A stretch of DNA of 64,000 nt from Cadophora sp. MPI-SDFR-AT-0126. Its lineage: Eukaryota > Ascomycota > Leotiomycetes > Helotiales > Ploettnerulaceae. Below are positions 1 to 10,928 of the stretch, one piece after another. Position numbers and translations under genes: made by a program. The notes beneath the pieces are model-generated. The model was not told the DNA's origin. It saw only the letters and a program-made list of their open reading frames with translations, and made no database searches. Location of the stretch: the NCBI GenBank assembly GCA_020747065.1, contig JAGMVK010000002.1:2728001-2792000 (forward strand), read 5' to 3'. The number at the start of each line of letters is the position of its first letter. The first letter of the stretch is position 1.

Positions 1-1566
1 AGTGCATGTTCAGTAGCTTGAGAAGTGGTGAAATAGTGAATGTCTAGCTAATACTTAGTGCTTAGTTGGATGGCAGAACCTTGACTTTGTGATTGCGTTC
101 CGGGTTTGCTCTGGCAAATGAGTACCGGAAGGAAACCACAGGTGTTGACAGAACCATCTTTGAACTCCTGAGATGTTCCTCTGACTGCAGAGTGGTCGGT
201 TGATTCTTCAGTTGGTATCTAAAAGCTCATCAAATATTTCTCCAACAGCTTCTGATTGATAGGAGTCCCTTAACAACGCTTAGACCAAGTCTCAGAAAAT
301 GCCTGCTACATTCCGCAACATAGCCCAAATATAATTTACTTGCCTTTACACTTAATCTGCAGACCCAAGGGCCCGTCGCCGGAACCTCCGGACCAGCCTC
401 CGTAGAAGTGCAACAAAAATTCCAGTCATTGAATCGTCCAGTAAAAACAAATCGAAGCACGCGAGGGCCACAGGGCACAGTTCTCCTAGAGTTCCGTCAG
501 AATGCAAACCTTCTACCGGCTGTTTTGCCCTGCAGCCGTCAATCTGGTGCGACCGTTGTCGTCGTTCCGCCGAAAGTCAAAACGTGTAACATAGTGGGAA
601 GACTAGCTACCTCTGATGACGAGCTTCTTGTCGAACTACTGCGGCGCGGGATTTGAACTCCAAGCTAATTGAGAGACAAAAGGGACAACCCCAGCTCGGT
701 AGCCAAACTCTAAGGGCGCCTCCGAGGTTAGTAATTCTTTAGCCGGTAAGAACATAGTTCACGCCAAGCCACGAACACAACCGACTAAACAAGCCAATAC
801 ACGTGCTCTCCATTCGTTTGGCGAACACATCCGTTCTGTAACGCTTTCTAACGTTCCAGAAATCTTCGAGAAGCAGAAAAGCGCAGAGGTACAAGCACGG
901 CCCACTTTCTACGATGTGCAACAGAGCTACAAGGTGATTGCTTGTGACTGGGATATCTCCGTTTCCGTTCGACGTTTTCGTTCGGTTTTGGAGGAGAGGC
1001 GCGAGGATTCTCGGCTGTGCAGTGCATGCTGTTGTACGTAGGTAACCATGTGGCGAGGATCGGCACGCCACAAAACATCGAAATGCAACAAAGACAATTC
1101 TTCTCCAAGTGTGCGAGTGAGATGTGGAGGCAAAGTTTGGATGACATGTCTGCCGAGATGTGGACTAGGTTTGACATTGTTGCGGTTGGTTGGTCGAAAT
1201 GGCGATTCTTCTGGAGATGTGCGCCTCTGGGGCATTAACAGCAGCAACTGGAAATACTGGCACTACATTTCTCGACAACCGTATGTCATGAAATCCATTG
1301 GGGACATTGATGAGGAGTTTCGAGGGCCTTCTCAATAGCAGAAACGACCAGTGTTGAGTAAATTCAGGAGCCACACGTGACTTTACCCAAACGGATTGCC
1401 ACTACTTTGGCTGCTTTCACATGCTTTTAATCCAAGTCACAAGCAAATTTCAGACATTCGAAATACATAGGACTCTAGATGTAAGGCTCAGGTCCCAATC
1501 GCATTTCAATTGGCGAAAAACACTCTCCAATGTCTTCAAAATCCTCCATGACATTCAATCCGCACG
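1..1566. other. Left-edge region without a recognisable gene
   Basis: Several short open frames overlap each other here on both strands, at about 230-660 and 740-1370. None has a recognisable domain or a matching exon-intron structure, and they exclude one another, so I call no gene. A minus-strand stretch near 640-715 has a weak resemblance to a tRNA T-arm (see rejected items). Untranslated or regulatory DNA, or exons of a gene lying mostly to the left, are possible. Confidence 0.4.
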
Positions 1567-1848
1567 CTAAACTCCCAATTTCGGGTCCCACTCAAAAGGG
1601 TCGAAAATCCCACCACCATTCTCCTCCCCATCAGGAAAGAAATCTTCCTCCTCATCCAGCAAACTCAGCAAAATCGGCACCCTACTACGCTTCATAAAGA
1701 GACCCATCGGCTTGGGGATATAAGCTGGATCCTCGTGGGGGAGAACGGAGAAGATCAACTCGCTGCTATCACCGGAAACCCCCTTTTTAGAACCCTTACG
1801 GGCGAAGAGCTTGCGAACGTAGGCCTTGACGGTGCTGAGGAAGGTCAT
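1567..1848 (-). CDS. Small hypothetical protein, basic N-terminus and acidic C-terminus
   Basis: An intron-free frame of 93 codons starting at ATG 1846-1848. I do not recognise the family. The N-terminus is basic (motif KAYVRKLFARKGSKK, about residues 8-22). The C-terminal third is strongly acidic (LDEEEDFFPDGEE, about residues 64-76) and ends in an aromatic, proline-containing tail. This charge split and the mainly C/G codon third positions look more like a real small protein than a chance frame. There is no signal peptide or membrane segment. It lies 0.8 kb downstream of the end of the amidohydrolase on the same strand. It could also be the last exon of a larger gene whose earlier exons are not obvious in 1849-2632. 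Confidence 0.4.
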   Translation of the reverse strand: MTFLSTVKAYVRKLFARKGSKKGVSGDSSELIFSVLPHEDPAYIPKPMGLFMKRSRVPILLSLLDEEEDFFPDGEENGGGIFDPFEWDPKLGV

Positions 1849-2632
1849 TGTCGGGTTTTGGTGATGTTCTGAATTGTTCGGGGGACTTGAGAAGGGTTAG
1901 GAAGGAATCGCGGGCGTGAGGGAGCTGGATCGAAAGGAAAGTTAGGACTAGATCGCGGGAGATGGGTGGGAATGAATGTTTTGGGCTCAAATACCTTGGA
2001 TCTGGCTTTCTTGCTAGGTTACAAGACGTTGGTGAGTTGAGATACAATTCTGCTGCAGCGAAAGCGACCGGCGACGAGGAAGAGCTGAATTGAGGTTGCT
2101 GTGCGCACGAAAACATCAGAATGGGGCCACAGGTAAGACTTCGAGCCTCTCAAGGCATCAAACACGTACTCTTAAGTCAATTGCTGTGAAGCCACACGTT
2201 GTTCTGCGTTGTTTGTTGTTGTGAGAATGTATGTGCGTTGACGGTTGACGAGAATATGTGGTCTGGAAGTAAACAAACGAGGTGCAGATTCTGGCTGCAC
2301 GCTAGCAAACCTCATTGAAAGTGGGAAATTGGCTGCAATGATGTAATCGGATGATTCAGGGAGGGTAAGATGACGCGAAGATGGACGGGAAACAATTTTA
2401 GACAGTTTCTTCGAATGTTGGATTGTTAAAGACTTGGGCTAGTGCTTGAAATGCAGACATGACTTCGAAGGGAAAGTGGGCTGCCCTATCCTGAGTGATT
2501 TACTACCTCGAAGGAAGTTCAACAAAGTTCTAAGTAAAGTTGACAATAGGAAATAAGGACACAAGACAAAGCCGTAGAATTTAGGTATAAGAAACGCATG
2601 TAAACCACCAGCTGAACCTCTCACGTGCCATC
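1849..2632. other. Intergenic stretch between hypothetical gene and amidohydrolase
   Basis: About 780 bases with only short conflicting frames. It should hold the 3' end of the amidohydrolase transcript and the promoter of the small minus-strand gene. No repeat, RNA gene or clear motif was seen. Confidence 0.4.
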
Positions 2633-4179
2633 TCATTTCAACGGCCACCGTCCCTTGACCTTCTCAGTGAGTCCAGCTCTCTTAACAATCTCATGACTTC
2701 TCCTCTCAGCCTCTCTCCAAACCTCCTCCTCATTCATGGTCTGCAATTTTCCCTCCTTTACAACTACTTTCCCATCCACAACCACCATCTCAACATCCCT
2801 TCCCGTAACCGAATAAACAACCGCACTCACAGCCGAGAAATACGGCTGCAAATGTACACGTCTCATATCAATGGCCACAAAATCTGCCTTCTTACCAACT
2901 TCCAAACTTCCAATCGAATCTTGCAAACCCAGAGCTTTAGCACCGTTAATTGTGGCCATTTCGAGGACTTGCTCAGCCGAGATGATTGTTGGATCGTAGC
3001 TCTTGGCCTTGTGGATTATGGCCGCGAGTTTCATTTCTTGGAGTAGATCATTCGTATTGTTGCATGGAGCGCCGTCGGTTCCTAGACCAACATTTACGCC
3101 CGAGTCGAGGAGTTCAGGTAGCCGACAGATTCCTGAAGCCAGCTTTGCATTGGATGTTGGGCAATGAGCGACATGCGTTCCGGTTTCTGATAGCTTGGCA
3201 ATATCGGAATCGTCGAGATGGACCATGTGGACTAGCACGGTGCTGGGTCCGAGAAGACCGACGGATGAGCAGTAGGACATGGGTGTGTGGTTCTGGGATT
3301 CGAAAAAGTCCCTGTCGGCTTTGACTTCGGCGCAGTGCATTGTGATTGGGATATTTTTCTCCTTAGAAATGGTGGTCATCTCTTTATAGAGACCGTCCGA
3401 AACCCTGCGTTATGTCAGATTCTAACACAAAATCAATCTATCATCAAAGGAAAACTCACCCTCCAGGCGTCCTAGCACCAAACCAGACGCGAATCCGATC
3501 ATCAGCTTTTCGGTCCCATTTCTCCAACATGCTGATAGCACCAAGCAAAGACATCTCTCTGTCCTCAACAAGGCCAGGATGCATTGCCCATGCAGAGTCT
3601 TTAGCATAAGTCGCGATATCCATGACAATTTTGCCGAGACATCCACGGATGCCACTCTCTTCAACTGCTCGACATAGTCCATCAAATCCATAACGATCTG
3701 CGAACTACATTTTATTTAGTAAATGGACATTTGAGGTTATTCTTGAGGCATAGCTTACCATGCTTTCTAGGAAGCAAGTCGTCCCAGATAACAACATCTC
3801 GGCAATACTGATTCGTGCAGCAGCATATCCATCTTCGGCAGTGAAATTTCCCTGAAGAACCCAGATGCGTTCACAAAGCCAGGACACAAGTTCCAGATCA
3901 TCAGCGGCTCCTACCGAGTCTTATCAGTCATCATCTTCAATCTATCAATGTGTATTTACCTCTTAACAAGGTCTGCGCCGTGTGCATGTGCGTGCTGATC
4001 AATCCAGGAATGATAATCCTGCCCGTGAGATCAAGTGTTTCCTCTTCGGGATATTTTTGGAGTAAAGTTTCGGATTTGCTAATATCTGCGATCTTATCTC
4101 CTCTCACGAGAATGGCTCCGTCGAGAATGACATCTCGGTCTGGATTGACTGTCACGATCGTTGCATGAAGATACAGCAT
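2633..4179 (-). CDS. Amidohydrolase, TRZ/ATZ-chlorohydrolase / MTA-SAH deaminase type
   Basis: Four exons on the minus strand (4179-3960, 3910-3759, 3704-3460, 3404-2633) join in frame through introns of 49, 54 and 55 bp to give 462 residues. This is a normal length for cytosolic metal-dependent amidohydrolases that deaminate or dechlorinate heterocycles. The metal-site motifs are all visible: HMH (His64 and His66) after the IIIPGLIS strand, TMHC (His229), a VHMVH segment with His265/His268, [10 protein letters not shown] (His286) and GTDGAPCNN (Asp316). In the family these bind one Zn or Fe and activate water. Known relatives act on methylthioadenosine, S-adenosylhomocysteine, guanine or triazines, so the substrate cannot be read from sequence. 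The gene is divergent from a Zn2Cys6 regulator 0.8 kb away, which may control it (inference). Confidence 0.88.
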
Positions 4180-5011
4180 TTTGAACGGTATACTGTACGT
4201 GTTGGTGTCTCACTTTACCAAGTGACGGTAATTCAAGAAGTGTTTCATCGATGATAAGTGGGTGTCAATTTCTTTATCAAAGGCGCTGTATCTCTCAGGG
4301 CGGCGAGGTCCGGACGCGTGGAACCCAGCGGGGAAAATCTACAAGCCATTGAATCAACGCCCACCGGTGAGTACCGACATCGTTTTGGAGGACTGCACAC
4401 ATTCTTCTTGAAGCACAGTGTAATGGAATTTGCAAGGAAAAAAACAAGTCTTCAATAGTTTGTTATCGGATGAGAAGGAAATTAGAGGTGATGTTCGAAG
4501 GACGGCGAGAATATGACTAAGTCGTGACAAATGCTGGTCAAGCTCTTGGGCTTGCTATCTTTCCCACGTTTCTCAAATGTCTCCAGTCTGACTATACAAG
4601 ATCATGTCCAAATTATGAGCAACTAGATCTATTTGAGCATATTTTGTTACCTGCATGATCCGCATTATTCATTGTTGAGTGGTGGTCTGCATGGAACTAT
4701 TTGTTGACATCCAAAGCGCAAGCGAAAAGCACAATCTATATGTTAACATTTGATGTGGGGAACAACCTATGCCAGTAATTAACACAATAGTATGCAGCTT
4801 TCTTCAATCTGCATTACATAACACACCCTCTAGAGCCGTCATGTCGGCCATGTTGAGGTGAAGGACGAAGCCGCCAAGCTTGAACGAGATCAGATCACGT
4901 GGTGACCCACACATCCTCCTCTCTGTTCAGAAGGCAGGCACTTCGTCACGTAGATCTTGAAGGCCGCAGGAACTCTGCCAACACAGTCTTCGCCACTATT
5001 TTGTTTTGACA
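4180..5011. promoter_or_regulatory. Shared divergent promoter region, amidohydrolase / Zn2Cys6 factor
   Basis: This 830 bp interval separates two head-to-head start codons (amidohydrolase leftward, transcription factor rightward) and must contain both promoters. Only chance short frames occur in it. No specific operator could be assigned; binuclear-cluster proteins usually bind CGG half-sites, but I see no convincing paired CGG element. Confidence 0.45.
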
Positions 5012-7298
5012 ATGGAAGTCCCGGATGCTAACAGAGTTGCTGATGATACTTCCAATGGTGTGAATCAGCCCAATGACGAACGCGATACCATCGCCAGCGG
5101 CACTACTCTGAAGAGAAAACGTGGAAGGACGGCCACAGCGTGTTCGCAGTGCCATTCGCGTAAACAGAAGGTAAGTGTCTTAATTTGGAAAGCATGGCCA
5201 TCCTCACACCGTACAGTGCGATAATTCAAGGCCATGTGCAAATTGCCTGCGACGAGGTGTTCAGCATGCCTGCCATTCGGTTCCAGGAGAATCAGATCCG
5301 ATCCTTCGAAAACAGACTAAAATTCAGAAAATCAATCCGGTCCCTCACAGCAACATATCTTCGGTAGAACCAGATGCAGCTCTTTTGACAGGAACCGGTC
5401 TGTCATCTCCAAGAGTGGGGCAACTCTGGAACAGTAGAGGAGCTCCAACTTTCTACGGCATGTCCTACTTTGGCCCTCAAGTTGCAGCCAAGATGATTCA
5501 AGGTCAAGCACCAGACATGAACTATGGTGTACACACTCCTCGAAGTTCGGCATCCGAGTCGTTCAGAAACGAAGCTGGTCCATTTTCACAGCTGTGGGAT
5601 CTACTGGGCCTGCTACCGAGACAGAAGTCTACTGTTGATAGACTTACAGAAAAATTCATGGTTGACCTGAATTGGAGTATTGACGCAGTCCATCCAGAAA
5701 CATTCAGACAGAATTACAACAAATTCTGGGATCGAAAGTTTGGTTTCGACGACGTGACTACAGTCGATCTGCGATGGCTGGCATTACTTTTCGCGATACT
5801 GGCGCTAGCAGAATTGCTAGACTGTCCTCAACCGTGTTCTCCAGAACGACAGCGAGTAAGTTCAGTCTTGGCAGGTAACTTTTGATTGCTTTCGGAAGCC
5901 TTTGCTGTCCAGGATCTACATCGTGTGTTGGAGTCAGACATTGAGTGTCCTCCCTTACACTATTGAGCGAAGTAAGCTAACTCAGATATTGCGGTGGTCT
6001 AGGAAAGCGAGGAATCTTCTCTGAGATTCTACTGGGCAGCGCGAAGGGCCATTGTAATTGCGCCATCTTTCTATGGAGAAAGCTCAGATCTCGTCAGAGC
6101 AGGGCTACTAGTCACAAGATACCTCATTCATTCTGGAAGATTATCTGAAAGCTGGCTCACGATCGGATTCGCGTCACGCTTTGCCATGGCCCAAGGAATG
6201 CATGTTGATGGAGAAAGATGGAATCTCCCTAGGAAAGCGACCGAAACCCGCCGGCGACTTTGGAGTCATCTGTACACGCTTGATCGGATGATCTCACTTG
6301 CCCTTGGCAGACCATATGCTATTGCCGATCAGCATTGTCTAACGAAGCCAGTCACGAACATCTGGGTCGATGAGATGGACAGTGAAGACGCAGCTGTGGC
6401 CCAACCACGGCCGCTGAGCGACCCAACACCCAGCATCATGAGCATGTTCAACCAATCTTTGGCACAGATCATTGGCCGCATACAAGAGAAATGTTTTGGC
6501 CTCGACCCTCCGGTATATGACACAGTTCGAAACTTGGATCAAGAACTGCTCAAATGGAAAGATGAGCTACCAACCTATTTCAGTCTTCAAAATCCCGACT
6601 TGAGCTTGGACAATGAGACTCGCCCGTTCCTCAAATGGCATCGATTGTACCTGCACACAAACTATCACTTTGCAAGAATTACTCTACATCGGCCCTACCT
6701 GCTACGGAACTCAATCGTCAATCGCTTTCAATACTCTAGGAAGGCATGCATGGAATCGGCAACGATCGACCTAAGATCAAGGCTCAGCATTCACAATGTC
6801 GAGCTTGTCGAAAGATTCCGCTGGGGACTGGGCTCGCATCAACTATTCAACAGTGCTCTGGTCTTAGGTATCATCGCAGTTCGCAGTCCCAATTCTCAAG
6901 AGTCGTACGGAATTATCGACGACCTTGAAGCATATTGTGAGAAGCAAGCATCCAATCTCTGGATGAATGAATTTGGATTAGCCGAAGTTAAAGTCGTTCA
7001 GATGTGTATCACTCGAGCCAAACAATTGAGGTCAAATACGCCGTCTCAGTCAGCAATTCAACTACCACCACAGCCGCCTGCAGCGGTTGACTACCAATTT
7101 CAGATTCCAGAACTAAGACAAACTATGCCTCTTCCACTAGAGGCATCCATGCCATTTCAACCATATTTTGAGATGCCAAACGCCAACATTTGGGCAGATC
7201 CATTCTCATCGTTTCCTCAGGTCGGTGATTTCGACATGTGGCAAGAAATGATCAACACTATCGAAATGGATCATTCGGTCATATCAGGCTCGACGTGA
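5012..7298 (+). CDS. Zn(II)2Cys6 fungal transcription factor with Fungal_trans domain
   Basis: Three exons (5012-5170, 5217-5855, 6003-7298) give 697 residues. Removing the 46 bp first intron completes a binuclear zinc cluster, CX2CX6CX5CX2CX8C, at Cys44, 47, 54, 60, 63 and 72, preceded by a basic KRKRGR stretch. This is strong proof of the exon join. The middle of the protein, from about residue 165 to 470, matches the fungal-specific regulatory domain in pattern (VHPETF, FYWAARRAI, FAMAQGMHVDG, RRRLWSHLYTLDR). The C-terminus is rich in Pro, Gln, Met and Phe and may activate transcription. The second intron, 147 bp, is longer than its neighbours. ATG 5012 is the first in-frame ATG before the cluster. 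It should act in the nucleus as a pathway regulator; the adjacent amidohydrolase is a candidate target (inference). Confidence 0.92.
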
Positions 7299-7722
7299 TG
7301 CGATATTATTTCGATCAATTTGAGAAATTGAGAAATCCTGTCCCAGATATATTGGGATTCAAGGCTGTACAGAAGCTTCTTGAACTTTGCTATCTCTCCC
7401 TCGCATCGCCTCATGCCTTGATTGTGTACAATACTTTGGAATAAACGTCATATCTCAGTCATGTGGATTATCTGTTTTGGATGACCTTGAAGAAATCAAA
7501 GACCCACCGGGTCGAGACTATCCATATCTTCACGAACAGGGAGGAGGGGTCGGCCGGAGACACACGGCAGCAGGACGAAGAAACGGCAGGGAAAATAAAT
7601 TGTGTGCAGAGAGTCTGAAATTGGTTGTTCTGAACTACAGCGGTTTCAAGCTGAAAACACCGACTACGGAGCTATATTACCGAATATACAGAATCAACAC
7701 CGATGTACTCGCTCATGACAAT
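7299..7722. other. Convergent intergenic region
   Basis: This interval holds the 3' ends of the plus-strand regulator and the minus-strand calpain. A plus-strand open frame crosses it (to 7857) but overlaps the calpain C-terminus and has no recognisable protein features. I see no additional gene. Confidence 0.4.
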
Positions 7723-10197
7723 TCAAGCTGCCTTGGGCTGCAGCGTCAACTCTACCTCTTTCCCAGTCCCTACCGCATCATCAGTTTTCTCATCCGGCTG
7801 CCCAGCCGCAACGACCTTCGTAGCATCTTTCTCGGGATCATCAACATCCAATTCTAGCTTCGTCTCAGCAGTCACCTCCTCCGCGTCATTCCTGATCACT
7901 TTGATCGTCGCTGTGGTTTTGTGGCAGAAAACTCTCAGGCTGACGACTAGTGGTGCATTCCAGGGTGCATCATCTCCCTCCCCATCTTCATCATCTGAGT
8001 CCTCATCGTGAGCTGGTGGAGGAGGTGGCGGATTAGGTTCTGCGCCAAAACCGCCCAAGATTTCTTCATCTGGATGGCCGCTCGAGTGGTGGGTAGGTTC
8101 GTCAGCAGCTGGTTTGGGTTCGATCTCTGAAGACACCGCTGTAGCAGCCACCTTAGGCTTCTCCTCCACTTTCTTCTCATCCACTTCCTTCTCTCCGGTC
8201 TTTTCCTCATCGGATTTCTTCCCTTCCACCTGCTTCTCCTCAACTTTCTTCTCTTCTGCCTGCTTGTCATCGCCTTTCTTCTCTTCCACCTTCTTTTCCT
8301 CAACTTTCTTCGGCACATCCTTCTCCTCAACCTTCCCCTTCGCATGCGCTAAGTCATACGACAACCCAATCCGAATCAACTTATCCCTCCTATCCAACCA
8401 ATTCTCCTTCACAACATCCTCAATCTTCGGTCTCCAAGATCGCCGAAACGCTTCAATCTGCAATAGTACACGATAAGTGCCTGGCTCGAGGTCGACTTCC
8501 GCAACAGCAGACCGTTCCCCACTGGAATATCCTCTGACAATGTAGTCGCTCTGACCAGCGACATGGAGGCGGAATGCGAGATTGAAATCATATTGGCCTG
8601 TCAACCCACCAAAATATCGACTGTCGAGTTGAGAGAGGACGATGACGGTCGTTGTCGGCTCGGTAAGCACGAATTCGAATTCGGTGTCGTTGTAATCACC
8701 AGACCAGGGGACTTGAATTGTTGTCCAGTGCTGCGAGACGTTCCAATCTTCCGTGAAGAGTCTGGCTCGCCATATTTCGACGAAGCGTTCGAGGAAACTC
8801 TCGTAGGGCATCCAGAAGATCCCTTCGTTGCCGAATGTGAAATCGAGTTCTTTTAGGGCTTCGGCTGTCCATTCTTTTGATCCGTCGCTCCAGCGACCAT
8901 TCCACTCGGTGTCACCCCATGGGTTCTTCACCATCAGGAGGCGCTCCCCTTTGTACTCGACTGCTCGGAGGACAGAATAGGCATGGCCGTCTTGGATGCC
9001 CTGACGTCCGCCCGCTCGATCTTCTGAACTACTTCCGTAATGTCTCGTTCCTGCACCAAACAGGAATTCTTTATTGACGTTCAGGAATGATTCCGTCCAA
9101 AGTTGATCCCGATCTAAAATATCGGCCGAAACAATCTCAGTCGTGATACCACCCGTCAGATCCTCAACACCTTCACCTGGCCATCCCCCAGCAATGGCTT
9201 CAAAGTCTCCATGTGCTTTCGCAAACGCCTTCTCCAGCAACGGAACCCACGTCTCTTGCGGATGAGCACAACTAGCAAAATGCAGAGCATCCGAGCCAGT
9301 CTGGAACGTCTTCCTGTACAACTTCCTCGAGACCTCTGGATCAAGACGGAAATGCGCAGAATCCCAGACTCCACGCCTGGAATCATCGCAATCATCATAA
9401 TCCGGTGCGGAAAGATACAACTTATCGTCGATGATCTCCGAAACCCATTCGCCATCACGATGGAACACGAATCCGTAAACACCAACCTTCTCATCTCGCA
9501 GCTGGGGAGGACAAATCCGCTCCACGAGATGCGAGAAGCGCTCTTCAACACACAGTGAGCCAAGTGAAGCGATGAACCAGCAATCTCCCTCTGCACCTTG
9601 CCGCAAGTCTTTGACGTGCACGTCTTTCTTGACATGGAACTTCGGATCCTCGAAAATTGCGCCTACTCGCTTCGCGCACGCCGGGCCAGATGAGGAGGGT
9701 ACTTCTGGAGGACCTTGGTCCGGCTGGACGTTACCCCAAGAGATCTGCTCGCCAGCCGAGACAGCTCGTTGCGTGACCTCGAAAGTGATGGGATGATCCA
9801 TTGGTGGTGGTGAAGGATCCCTTTTGCCAGATAAGGCTGTGAGGCAGTACTCCATGTCATCCAGGTCGAAATGCGGATCACAGTATTTGGTATTGGTTCG
9901 TCTGCACTCTGCAATGATCTGGCGGACTTTGATCTCGCATTCTTTGACGGCCCGATCGTACGATTCGGTTACTGGACGACCTGTGACGATTCCTTGTGGC
10001 ATGTTGTTCCCTACCATTTGGGTGAGGACATTTTTGGGTAGGACGGACGGTGCTGCTTTTCGTTAGCGAGTGTTTTGGACATGGTGGAAGCACTTACGTT
10101 TGGCAATCTTGGATGCATTCTTGCCAATACGGTTCTCCCAGAATTTATCTATGACTTCTTGAGAAGTCAATTTTGGTAGCGAGGGTATCATCGACAT
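7723..10197 (-). CDS. Calpain-family cysteine protease
   Basis: Two exons (10197-10098 and 10052-7723) separated by a 45 bp intron encode 809 residues. The papain-like catalytic core of the calpain family (C2) is complete. The nucleophile is in GAEGDCWFIASL (Cys191), the histidine in QDGHAYSVL (His390) and the asparagine in VKNPWGDTEW (Asn410). A beta-sandwich, domain III-like part follows (QHWTTIQVPW to YRVLLQIEAF, about 465-580). Residues roughly 600-720 are an unusual Lys/Glu-rich low-complexity tract of imperfect KKVEEK units, followed by a Pro run and an acidic DSDDEDGEGDD patch. The C-terminal 60 residues look folded again. No EF-hand or MIT domain was seen, so it is neither a classical animal calpain nor clearly PalB/Rim13. 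It is a predicted intracellular regulatory protease. Confidence 0.9.
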
Positions 10198-10928
10198 TTT
10201 GTATGCGGCAACGGAATTGACATGCAATCAACAGATCTTGACCAATAAACACCAAATGTGTTTACGTAAAACTTCCAACAGGAAAGATGGAACGGATTGA
10301 AGGGGAAAATGCACAGGAAAACAGTCGAACTAAATACTCTTTGCTAGGACCGGACTTGCATTTAGTTTTGGCTCTTGGTGACACCAGGAATTATAGAGGG
10401 GTTGGGGTTGGTGTGGGGGCGGAAAGGCAAGTCAGCACTACTGCAGTGACCCCAGGAAAGCTTCAGCTGCCGCCACATCGCGGTCCACTAAAACGACACC
10501 TAAGCATCCATCGAGGAGCCGTTCTTAATGTGGTATGCAGCGCATCGTTAGAGGTCTTGCAGCCTCATCTACAGCCATTGTCCGAGTGGCTCGTTCCCAT
10601 TCGAGCGTTCGGGTTGTGTTGTGTTGTTGGCTTGCTGACATGTCATGTTCGTGTGTGATTGGCTGCCCGAGGGGTTTTCGATAATTGTCGTGCATAGGGC
10701 TGACATCTGGTTACTGGTTTAGGGGAATGGTGTCCTCGAAACCAAACACATCTCAATGTGGTCAGCACACGCCGAGTATGAGACCCAGCTTCAGCCGGAG
10801 AATATGCGGGCATGCACTGAAAACATGCTGGGCAACCAAAAATTGGAGGTAATCTTATTGAATGCTATGATCCACGAATACCACCGTCTGTAAGCATATC
10901 AAGGCAATCAACGAACGCTGGCACGCGT
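10198..10928. other. Intergenic region upstream of the calpain gene
   Basis: About 730 bases including the calpain promoter. A plus-strand frame at 10287-10658 has no domain, contains a simple GVGVGVG run and is judged spurious. No RNA gene or repeat was recognised. Confidence 0.4.

Noticed and set aside
640..715. tRNA-like text on the minus strand (GGCGCCC ... GTTCAAATCC ... GCGCC)
   Set aside because: Possible acceptor pairing and T-loop word are present, but the T-stem has mismatches and no good D-arm or anticodon arm can be drawn.
5856..6002. Possible extra small exon inside the 147 bp second intron of the Zn2Cys6 gene
   Set aside because: The candidate (after TGTCCAG, before GTAAGC) contains an in-frame TGA in the required phase; skipping it keeps a perfect domain.
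10287..10658. 123-codon plus-strand frame upstream of the calpain gene
   Set aside because: No family features, simple GV repeat, and it occupies the expected promoter region.
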